A program made the translations under genes and the position numbers. From contig JAGPNK010000005.1 in NCBI GenBank assembly GCA_020746835.1, forward strand, positions 434,001 to 498,000: 64,000 nt of DNA, written 5' to 3'. Numbering within the stretch: the first letter of the stretch is position 1; every line of letters starts with the position of its first letter. The DNA is from Stachybotrys elegans. Taxonomy: Eukaryota > Ascomycota > Sordariomycetes > Hypocreales > Stachybotryaceae. Below are positions 47,701 to 58,700 of the stretch, in pieces. The notes under the pieces were generated by a model, which ran no database searches, was not told the origin of the DNA, and saw only the letters and a program-made list of their open reading frames with translations.

Positions 47701-49751
47701 CCGAAGGCGACATCTTTCAGCCGGATGGCAGGCTCTGATGCATCGGAGCCGGGAATAACGATCTTCTCCGATTTGTGGTCAGTTTCTTCATTGGCATGGG
47801 TTGCTTTCTCTCTGGACCGGTGCGCATGTTGTCGCTCAGGCCGATCAGGGGAAACTAGAAACTGCCGAATGCGCTCTACACAAGCAATGGCCGTGAACAG
47901 ACCGCTGGCCGACTCTGAGAGGAGATGAAGCGGAGCACCAACCAAGGCAAAGATGGATAGCACCGTCATTGCCGTTGGCAGGGTAAGGGCGCTTCCGGGG
48001 TTAGGGGACGTCAGCGCGTATGAAGTGAGGGAAATCACAGGCGCCAGAGCGCTGTGAAGGAACCCAATAGCAACCATGGAAACCTGTATCCCCCGCCACC
48101 GCTTTGATGCCAGCACCTCGTCTAGGCGATATTTCTCGAGGGTGGACGTGACGCTTCCCACCAGGCCGGTCATTTTGATGGTCTTCATGGAAGGGAGAAC
48201 TTTAGCCGTAACGGCGATACGCCTCTGGACAGCTTCGATCCATGCTTGCTGGCGGCGACCCGACTCCTTGCCGACGATCATGGCGAGCACTATGCACAGA
48301 GACGCAATGAGGATGGTGGCTACTACTGGCTTGCCAAGTTCTCGCCACAGAAGCCAGACGGCGATGGCCACCTCGACAATGGAACCCCAGACATCGTGAA
48401 GGTAGCCCAGACCAGCCGAGATGCGCTCAATATCTGTGCTCATCAACGTCAATGGCGCTCGGCTTTCCGTGTGTTGGAGATTCATGGTGAGGGTCTTGGC
48501 ATAGATCATGGCTACTAGGCGCGTGCGAATCATCACCACCAGACGGTAGGTCAAATGCTGGTATCGGGCGTTGCACAGCTATCAAGTCACTGGTCAGCAA
48601 ATCTGAAATAGTGCTAAATAGATCTTATTAATAGGAGAGGTTACAGCCAGGCAGGTAAAGACGAGGGAAAATGCGGCGATGAGGCCGTATCCCTCGTTCT
48701 GTGAATTCTCTGACGGCAGCGCATCCAGCCAACGAATCATGCGATTGGTCATGAAAGGCTGAGCGTACTTGAAGCCAATGACTCCAGCGCGTGGCACAGC
48801 CCCGGCCAGGATGGCCCATTTCAGATCTTTGATAAGGACGTAAAGGAGTCGGTGACGGTTGGCAATGTGGCTCTCTAATACCATGTTAGAAGTTAGATGG
48901 ATGCATATACTGGAGCAAGGCTACAAGCTATTTCAACGAGAGAAACTTGCCATGTTTCCATATTTCAGGAAAGTGTTCGGCCTGTAAAATCTCACTATCC
49001 ACCCCAGGTAAGTCATCAATGGAAAAGTCATGGCGGTTGCCTCTCCACAAGACTGGATTTAGCCACCAGAAGAATGAGCGGCTAATAATATTGGCAGTCT
49101 CCTCAGCTGGAAGCTGCCTCCATTCTTCAAACAAGACATCATTCTTCTCTAGTGACTCAAGGGAGACGATGAACAACTTCAATACTAAACAAGCAGTGGA
49201 GAGGGCAGGGATTCTGGTGCTTGGGAGGGCAAGCCAAAGGGTACGTATGACTGCAATATCCAGCAGGCTGGTCAAGAGGAGATAGATCAAGAGAACGGTA
49301 GAGGGCTTCTTGGAGTACCGATGCTCCAGTGGTAACAGTGCGGCAGCAAGGAGTGAAGAGACGAGACTTAGGGCTGCTGCTGAGATGCTTGTAGACGTGC
49401 GGGGTGCATAGAGTACCCAAAGCGCCACGAGGGCAGCCTTTAGGCAGCATAGGATGGTCCAGGTCGTCTACAGAAAAAGAGGTGAATCGCATTGTCAGAA
49501 GCAGGGCAAGGGAGAGGGCCTGAATGGGTATAACGAACGAGTTTGAGTGCTAGCAGCTTGCCACCACGCGCGCAGGCTGGCTGCGTTCGCAGATGATGCC
49601 ATCGCACCAGAATAGAGAGGACGGTAAGCGCTGCTGGAGCAATAACCAGAAACAACTCCTCAAAGTGAACCGTGAAGTCAAATTCTGCGCGGCACCCTGA
49701 CACCTGAGGGCCGAAGGTATCGTCGTTTGGTGACCAGCAGCCAGAAGGCAT
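44716..49751 (-). CDS. ABCC-type (MRP-like) multidrug ABC transporter
   Basis: Twelve exons give 1437 aa: 49751-49539, 49467-48951, 48874-48645, 48578-47325, 47251-47089, 47022-46702, 46643-46535, 46483-46412, 46354-46304, 46241-45558, 45472-45389, 45331-44716. A TMD0-like hydrophobic region comes first, then TMD1. NBD1 has Walker A GPVGCGKST near residue 636, signature ISGGQKQR near 731 and Walker B ELLLLDDVLSGLDS. TMD2 follows, then NBD2 with Walker A GRSGSGKSS near 1228, a changed signature LFSHGQLQ near 1330 and Walker B NILLLDEATSQLD. Full length and all motifs are present. It exports organic anions or toxic compounds across the plasma or vacuolar membrane. The second intron starts with GC. 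It is divergent from the NRPS remnant, as in a secondary-metabolite cluster. Confidence 0.95.
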
Positions 49752-50289
49752 TTTGAGTATCGAAGGGGGCGTGCTGAAAAGGTGCCGGAAGAAGAAGCGT
49801 TTTGGAAAGATGGAGGAGACATACGCCTTTGACAAGGACTTTGCGATTGAGAATCACGTCGATCAGTATCGATGTTGCTGTTGGTACTGCAGGATGGCAA
49901 GACGTCTTATGGATTAGAAATGCCGTCAGATAACGGACCAAGTACCCGGGGCCTACGCAATGGCTGTTGGCGGCTCAAGGCGGCAGTTCTCGACAGGGTA
50001 TCGCTGACGCCATACCGGCTGACAATGTTCTTTTGTAGCAGACGAATAAGATGCATCCACTCTCTGCTTTCATTCGCTGTGCTCCCGAGTATGGCATGCA
50101 ATGTATCAACCACGCATTCGTAGTATGTGCCGTGATGAAGGGCATTGCGTATACCACCATACGCGCCCCCTCCCCTGCTTCTTCTACATCCACTTACCTC
50201 CCAGGAATCCGCTTGACTCTGCCGTACAAGGAAACATTCACCACGGCTAACCCAGATTAGAGACTAGCATCGGCCGCGATCAGCCCTAC
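49752..50289. promoter_or_regulatory. divergent region between the ABC transporter and the NRPS remnant
   Basis: No gene is supported. It holds the transporter promoter and perhaps the old promoter of the synthetase; frames such as 49,872-50,123 are featureless. Confidence 0.45.
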
Positions 50290-52073
50290 GGCGTTGCGAC
50301 TGGCAGTTGGAGCGGAGGGAGGCCATGAGCCCGACGGATACCCGTGATCTTATAGCCTGGGGTGGCAGCGGGAGCCTCCAGGTCTGCCTGGCAATTGTAG
50401 GAGTCCTACAAGCGGCACGGGCAGGCTTCGTCCGATGTATTGACCCGTCCGCTTCTGACGTGGAGCTTGAAAAGAAGCTTGCCTCTCCATAGCAGAGACT
50501 CGGGTCATTCTCCCTGTCATTGCTCTGGATGCAGGTTCGTCCCTCCACTACTCAGATGACCACACGGACACTTGGATATAGCTACTCTCGATAGTCTTCA
50601 ACTCGGGGATGGCAGAAGGTCGCCCTCAAAGTGCTTATAAGCCACCGAAGTGTTGTGAGCCGTGTCGTCGTCAATAACGCCACGTTGGGTCTGACGTCGT
50701 TGTCTTCTGTGCTCCATCACTCTCTTACCAGCTGAGGGTCTCGTGGAAGTCTGGTCTATTTTTGCATTCGGAGCTACTCTTTGTTCCCCACGACTCAATT
50801 GGCCCGTTGGCATCCCGCCCTGAGACCATCAACGAGCTTAATGTGGACTGGCTATAATTAGTCTTCAACAACAACCGTATTCGTCTTCACCGCCTCAGGC
50901 ACCCCCATCAACGATCTGGTTCTGAAACGTCTATTGGATACTCAGAACTCGATCTCACCTCCGACAGAGATGAGGACTACACGACTCACAGCACAAAACC
51001 AACCCTCCTCATCCCTCTCGAAGCCCTCCCTCTTCTCCCAACAGGTAAGGTCGACAGACGACGTGTACGGCAATGACTCGAATCCCCGGATGCTAGCCAA
51101 TACCAGGACACCCCGCAACTCAACCAGGCCCAAGTCCCGCATTCCGCTGTCATGTTCGACCCCACGGAAACGCACTGGCAGAGATATGGAGTAAACTCCT
51201 CTTCGTGCCCAAGGAGACGATCGGGCGGGAGACGCCTTTCTACAACCTTGGGGGTGACACCATCTCCGCTATCCAGGCTGCTTTCTCAACCTGACCGTGC
51301 AGGATACAACACGTCAGTCCCTACCCGGCAACGGATGACCATGATTCACGATCCGCTCCCTCACACCCGATGGCCAGGCCGTTTGGCCACCACGACCCGA
51401 TGAGACCTCGGCAGATAACAGGACCTGGAGAAAGACGATGCCTTGTTCTGGTGTCTGTCCCCAGCCGGACATCGGCTGCCCTGCCGCAACCTGTCTCAGT
51501 TCTCCCGGTTTGAGATGCTGGTGTTCGTCAACGCGGGCCAGCTGCAGAGCGAGGCGAGCCGCCCTGGCCGGCCCTGTCACGCCAGCGACATGCCATTCTT
51601 CCAAGAGCATCGATGATCAAGTTGTCATGCAGAATCTTTCTGGTGGAGATGTTACAGCTCGAGGCCGGGGGACGCGGACCCGTATACCCTTGTCCGAAAC
51701 GCGCCGGAGCCCTACACCGACTCAACATCTACACCGCCAGTGATGCAAGGGGCCGTCTTTGCACAGTTCGAGACACGAACCACGCCATCAGTGATTGGGC
51801 ATCAGCATTCACGGGCATCCTGCTTGGAGGCGTCGCTGTCGCCAGCCATGGCCAATAAGTCCTCATCTCGTCCGGCCACAAGAAGAGTCGTGATGTTCTC
51901 TCCTTCATACACCAAACCCCTTCGTACACCAAAAACCCCCGAATGACGCGCAAACTACCTACCGGACTGATCGTCTCCTGGGAATTGAGCCCTGCCTGCT
52001 GCCAGTCTCAGGACAGCAGCCCATCCCCCCCGCCAACCAACTGCGCCTCGCGCAGGGCAACCAGCCCAAAGAC
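50290..52073 (+). pseudogene. NRPS remnant, first module (A-T and start of C)
   Basis: Recognisable scraps in shifting frames: CLAIVGVLQAARAGF (A2-like) near 50,380, VLISHRSVVSRVVV (A3/A4 region) near 50,640, and LEALPLLPTGKVDRRRV (A10) near 51,020-51,060. Then comes a T domain PFYNLGGDTISAIQAAF near 51,240-51,290, ended by a TGA. Next are C-domain-like fragments at 51,500-52,060 with no HHxxxDG. Stops and frameshifts separate all of these. Confidence 0.65.
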
Positions 52074-55000
52074 ATGGTCGACACTAGGACATTCTGCATC
52101 CAGATCGCCATCCTCGTCTCCACCTTTCTCCGAGCCCTATGGGCCATGATCATCCGGGTCTACTGCTACTCTCAGCAGATAGGCTTCGGGCACCTGGTCT
52201 CGGGACGAGAAGCCTCAATCGACGGAATCGAGAAGATCATCTCGCCTTTCCTGAACCTCATCGTGTACAGGATCGCCTTCTACCAGGCGTCGTCTGAACG
52301 GAGCATTCTTCAGAACCTGCAGGTTCAATTAGTAGCTGGTCTTTCCTCTCGGTTGTGTCCGCTGGCGGATATACTGCATTCGCTCGAGTCGGGAGGACAG
52401 ACGCTTCTCAACACAGTCTTTTCGTTTCCGCGATTCTCCAACCCATCATCTAATGAGCCGGAAGGCTTTATCCAATTCCACGACGAAAAAGATGGGGATC
52501 CGACTGAGGTTAGTGCCCTATTGCGCTACCATTGTTTCTTAATTGACCATGAATCTCGCAGCTTGACCTCGCCATTGACGTAGAGGACCCGGGAAATGAT
52601 GTGACTATTATATTGGAGCAATGGCGCGACTATTTCTCGCCGGGACTGGCCGGCAACATTACCGGCACCTACACCCAAGCCATTCTCGCCATCATGGACC
52701 GCACAGATGAGCAGGTCCGGCTCCTCAACATGGCGAGCCCGGAAAGCTTGGACAAGATCTGCCTGTGGAACAAGGAGGCCCCCCGCTTAGACGAGCTGTA
52801 CATGCTCCATGTCTTCGAGAACGCACCCCGTCAACCCGGAGCTCGTGCAGTGCGCCCCTCCTCGAAGGGCCAGCTTCGGTACCCAGAGCCTGACACTGCA
52901 TCTTCAAGACTCGTCAGCCGTCTGAGAGCCCCTGGGGTAGCACGAAATGCCCTGGTCCCGCTGATACTAATCAAGTCCATCTACTCGTTTGCGGGTATTC
53001 TTGCCATCCTCAAGGCTGGAGACGCAGCTGGGCCCTTTGAACCCGAAGCGCCGCAGCAGAGGCTTGTGACGATTGCCTTGGATGCAGAGACCCAGGTCAG
53101 TCTGTCCTCCCCGCAGTTCCAGGAGAGACTGTCGAGCCTTTCCCGTACCGTCGTTTCCGTTAGTGCTTCTTGGCCTTCATTGGACCAGCAGGACATGTTC
53201 GCATCGTATCAGGATGAATCCACCCCGTCAGACTCAGCTCTTGTCATATTTAAATCCAGCAGCATCGGGGCACCAAAGGGCTCGATTCTCGAACATGCGT
53301 TACCGAGCACGTCGGCACTGTCGCAAAAACCACATGTAGATCTTCGCTCCAAGTCCCATGCCCTGCAATCTGCTGCCTATGCTTTTGACGTCAGTATCGA
53401 GGAGGCCTGCTTCGCGATGATGAACAGTGACTGTAACCATCTCGCTGGGGCCATGACAACGATGCAGGTCACGCCAATGGTAGCCTCCATGATAACACCG
53501 CAGGCGGTGCCCTCGCTCAAGAGGCTGGATATGGGCAGCGAGACACTGACACGCTCCGTCACCTCTGTATGGGCGGGACAAGTGCAGCTTTTGAGCACCT
53601 ATGGCTCGTCGGAGTGTTCGGTGGCCTTCATGGCCATGGCGTCTCTGACCGTGGATGCCCATGGCGCGCATATTGCGCCAGCCGTTGGCAGCCTGGCCTG
53701 GTTCGCCGATCCCGGGCACCACCATCTTCCAGTGCCTGTCGGAGCTGTGAGCGAGCTGGTTATCGAAGAGAAGGTCGTGGCCCATGGATACTTGAATAAC
53801 GAGGTCCAGACACCGACTCGTCTCATCGCGTCTGCTCCCTGGGTTCCAGAAAAACGAAAGACGTCCGTCAACCGGCTGGACAGGAGCAGTGATCTCATCC
53901 GCCTCGAGGATGACACGTCAACTCATTTCGTCAAGCGCCACGATGGACGGGCAAAACTTCACCAGCGCCGGGAAATCGAACACCAGTTTTTGATGCACCA
54001 GAACTCGGACCAACAGGTCGTTGTCGACGTGCTGCCCATTTCTCTCTCAGCCTCACGCAAGGCTCTCGTTCCTTTCTTCACCACCACCACAAGCCACTAT
54101 GCCCCTGACCAGACGGGAAGCGCTCTAATGCTACCCATCACAAAGACGCTTGGCAACAATCTCGGCCAGCCCAAGCAGACACTTGCCCTGGCCCTGCCGC
54201 CTCAGATGGCACTCTCTATCTACACCCCTCTTCGTCGTCTCCCTCGCAACACTTCGGGCAAAACAGATGACAGAGCCCCCGCGATGCTTGTCAGTGCCTT
54301 GCCCGAAGACGATTCGCCCACTTTCGCCCTGGCTGTGGTGCACAAGGTACTGCCCACGACGAAGCTGCAGCCGCAGCTGCAGAAGCTTCGGTCCGACACC
54401 CTCAGCCTCGATACGTCCCTGATCCCTCAGAACGACCATTTCTTCCAGTTCGGCGGCGACTCTGTCTCGACCATTCATCCCTCGACCACTACTCGCGAGC
54501 AGGGTCTGTCCTCCTGGGCTGGTCCCGTCTTCCAGCATCCGACACTCCAGGCCATCCCCGATGTTCTACAGCACATGACGGCCCGACTTCCGGCTGTGGA
54601 AAGCGCCGTCGCGCCCTACGTGTCCTCCATCCCCCTGAAGCCGACAATCTCTCTCAATATTCCACGTGGTGAGATTGAGCTACTGAAGTCGCTGAGCCAG
54701 AACATCGAGGTCGCCTACCCTTCCATGCCCTTGCAGGAAGGGCTGCTGGCACTGACTCTCCGTGGTCAGAGCTCCTATACGACCAGTCGCACATATGAAA
54801 TCGAGCCAACCTTGAATGCCGCCCGTTTCCAGCGTACATGGCAGCAGCTCGCGGACGACACGTTCATCCGCACGTCCATCTTCTTTACATCCTCCATGAC
54901 ATATCAGGTCGTCGTGGCAAATAATGAAATTGCTTGGCCCTCATCCGCCAGTCTCGAGCTGTATCGCACTGACGACGATGCGCGGCCAGTCGAGGAGGGC

Positions 55001-55702
55001 CAGCCGCTGGCACGATATGGTCTTACTCGACAAGAGGCCATCCACGTCTACTATGTCTGGACTGTCCATCACGCCCTGTACGACGGATGGTCCGACAGTC
55101 TTGTCGAGATCTATCATGGCGAGCAGCAGCAGCTGATGCCCTTCAGTTACTTCGTCGAGCACATCCGCGAGCGAGACCCAGGCGCCACGGACAGCTTCTT
55201 GACCAAGCATCTTACCGGAGCGTCAGCGGCTCCATTCCCCTCCATCTCACGGCCGACAGCGATAGATACCACACAGCCTCGAGGGCTCCAGACTCTCGAG
55301 GTGTCGCTACCCCATCAGCAAGGGCAGCTCGTCACCACCACGACGCTGCTCAAGGCAACATGCGCCCTGGCCCTCTTCAAGTATACTGACTCGATGGATG
55401 TCGCCTTCGGACTGACGCTGAGCGGCCGCGACATTGATCTCGCCGGCATCGAAGTCATACCAGGACCTGCCATTGCCACGGTTCCCCTGAGCGCGCGCTT
55501 TGATCAGCAGATGCCCGCATCTCAGCTGCTCGCCCGCGTGCAGTCTGAGACCGTAGAGACGATCAACTACCACCACGTCATAAGCCCCCGAGCAGGATGC
55601 TCGATCATTCTGCCTACACGTCTGGCGTGTCTATGGCCGACATCTTTACAGCACTTGCGCTGGGCGGTTGTGTCTACATACCACCCGAGGAGGGCCGACT
55701 GA
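52074..55702 (+). CDS. NRPS fragment: C (3' half)-A-T-C, long open frame of a probable pseudogene
   Basis: Exons 52074-52508 and 52562-55702 (GT-AG intron) give 1191 aa. It begins inside a C domain (GFGHLVSGREASIDGIEKII). The A domain spans about residues 230-700. Its A3 loop is LVIFKSSSIGAPKG (about 371) instead of a normal TSGSTGxPKG. A5 is YGSSECSV (about 490). A7 reads DRSSDLIR and A8 is scrambled, so adenylation is unlikely. The T domain FFQFGGDSVS (about 772) keeps its Ser. The next C domain has an intact HHALYDG (about 981). It ends after YHHVISPRAG when the frame runs into sequence belonging to the next A domain. The start codon is only the first in-frame Met, not a real start. Confidence 0.6.
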
Positions 55703-58700
55703 GCAAGTCGCCCTCGGCTATACAGAAGCTCGAGGCCAACACGGCCATCCTCGCAACAACCGTGGCTCGCCTGCCGAGCCCACATGATGCACCCAGCGTC
55801 AAGACTGTCTTCCTCACCGGCGAGGCACCCCAGGCCAACGGCTTGGCGCTCTGGGTTAGCCATGCCAGCTTAGCCAACACGTACAACCCTGCCGGGGCTG
55901 CCATCATTGCCTCTGTGCAACGCCCGTACGCCCCTGACAATACGTCCCTCAGCATTGGACACACGCTGCCCAGCAACAGCACGCGGCTTGTCCGCACCAA
56001 CAACCGCAACCACCGAGCTGCCGTCGGCACTGTCGGCGAGCTCCTGATTGAAGGCCCTATTCTTACCGAGGGCTACATCGACAACGCCCAGAAGACGGCC
56101 GAGTCCTTCATCTACGACCCTGGGCTGACGCTGACAGTGAAACTTCATTCCACCACTACGAAGTCCCAGCGCTTCTATGAGACTAGCGATCTCTCCCGCT
56201 ACGCCGAGGACGGCAGTCTCTTCTACACCGACCGCAAGGACACGCAGATCAAGATACATGGGCAGCGTGCTGAGATCGGGGAGATTGAGATGCCCGTCCG
56301 CAAGTTTCTTCCAACGCCGCTCGACATTGGTACCGACACAACTCACAACCCGGACAACGGCCGGAGCGAGCTGTCCGTCTATTTACAACCGACGCGCTTG
56401 AAGTTGCGGCAGCACAGCAGCAGACCAAGAGCGATTCCGCAGTCAGTCCCTTCGGTCAGCTCCGAGACAATGCTGCTCGAGGTGCGGGACAAGACCCAGG
56501 TCCGGCCGGCAGGGCACATGGTGCCGTCCCTCTTTGTCCCGCTATCCTCTCCCCCAAAGACGCAGAACGGCAAAGCCAAACGCAAGACGCTGAAGGGTGT
56601 CGGCGAGGGCCTGAGTGCGCAGCAACGCAGCATGTACAGCGTGCGACATCGCACCGACCCGCAGCCGCCATCGACTCCGGCCGAGGCAGCCCTGCAGCAG
56701 CTCTCGAGTAGCGCCTTGGGTATCTCGAGCAAGCAGATCGGTGCCGACAACAACTTCCCCCACCTCGGCGGTGGCTCGCTTTCAGCCACCCAGCTTGCCG
56801 TAGCGACCCGGACCCATCACGTCGTCATCTCTACCCAGAACATCTTCCGCCACTCGAAGCTCTCAGACATGGCCCGCGTCACTCACTTAGGAGACGATGA
56901 GCAGTCATTGGGTGCCAATGTGATGAGTCGGAATGGCAATGACGGCATCGGGCCATTCTCGTTGATCACACAAGACAAGCAGACGGAGGCGTTGCTCATG
57001 GAGCTGAAGCATACGTGGCACCTCGACCAGGACATCGTCGAGGATCTCTACCCTACCGCGCCACTACAAGAAGGGCTCCTCGCCGCTACTATGAAAGCCA
57101 GGGACGCCTACATCAACAGAGAAGTCTACCAAATACCCAAGAACATCAACATAGACCGCTTTACCTCGGCACTCGAGTCGCTGATACATCGCAACTCCAT
57201 TCTTCGGACAAGCATCGCTGCTACGACGTCGTGGGGTTCCTACCGGGCCGTCGTTCAAACGCCGGAGCCTGTGGCACGATTAAGAGTACAGGGTCTCCAG
57301 GCTCATCTACAAACATCATCTTACAACGCGGTTGGCCAGCTAGGCGAGCGTCTGGCCACTGCAACCATTCTCCAAGACGCCGCAGGCCGGAACTACTTCC
57401 TGTCGACCGCCCACTACTCCGTCTATGATGACTGGATAATGGACCTCTTCTGGAAGGAGATGGAGCTCGCCGTCCCTTGTCCCCTGGCTTCCTTCGTCGC
57501 TCACTTACAAAACCGGCTACGAACCCAGGCCATAGACGACTTCTGGCGCGAATATCTCTCCGAGGCACTACCAACAACCTTCCCGGAGCCCATATCTTCC
57601 CTTTCGCCATCCCACCAGCCTTCAGCTTCTGAAAGCCTTTCCCATACCGTATACCTACGTCACGAATCACCGGCATCAACGCTTCCCACCGTGATCCGAG
57701 CCGCATGGGCGCTCCTCATCTCTTCTTATGCAGACGACCGCACCTCTGACGTCGTCTTCAATGTGATGCATTCGGGGAGGAACGCTGATATCCCCGACAT
57801 CTCTGACATCATGGGCCCTACCATCACAACGCATCCTGTGCGTGTGCGATGGGACGACGATGCCACAGTCGGTCAGTTCCTCGCAGACGTTCAGAGCAAC
57901 ACCCTCGATCTCATCCCCTACGAGCACACGGGTCTTCAACGCATCTCCGAGTTGAATGCCGACCGCAAAGCATCGTGTGAATCAAACAGCATCCTCGTCA
58001 TCCACCCCGCAAACTTGGCTCAGACGGACCGACTAGGACTGCGAAGGCTAGGCTCAACAGCGGGCGCCGATGGCCACGATGACTCGGTCTTCCTAAACTA
58101 CGGTCTCGCCACCGAATGCAAAATTGACCGCGGGGCTGTCCACGTGCGAGCATCGTATGACACCAACATGATCCCATCCTATCAGGTAGGCCGCATCGTC
58201 AACCAGCTCGACTCTCTTATCCAGCAGCTCTGCGCGGCCGCACCCCATCAACTCGTCCGCGACCTAGACAAGCTCAGCCACGCGGACCGACAAAAGCTTA
58301 AAGAGTTACACAACCAATTCCCCGATCAGACGGTTGCGAGATCGCTTCCTTCAGTGCTTGCACAAATGGTCGCCGAGGCGCCTGATGCACTGGCTGTTGA
58401 CTCGCAGATCGGTCTACGCCTGACGTACGCGGAGCTAGAACGTCTCAGCGACATCCCTACCCATGATCTTGTGTCGCTGGGCGTGCGTCCAGACGACAGG
58501 GTGGCGTGGTGCTCCGGCAAATCACCCTGGACCGTCGTCGGCCTCATCGCCATCATCAAGAGCGGCGCTACAGCCATCTTCCTCGATGCTTCCCATCCAC
58601 CATCCCGCCGACGGGAAACCATTGAGGCAAACCAACCTCACGTAATTTTGGCTATCCCGCCACACGACCGCCTCTTCTCAGCAGACGATGATATGCCTGC

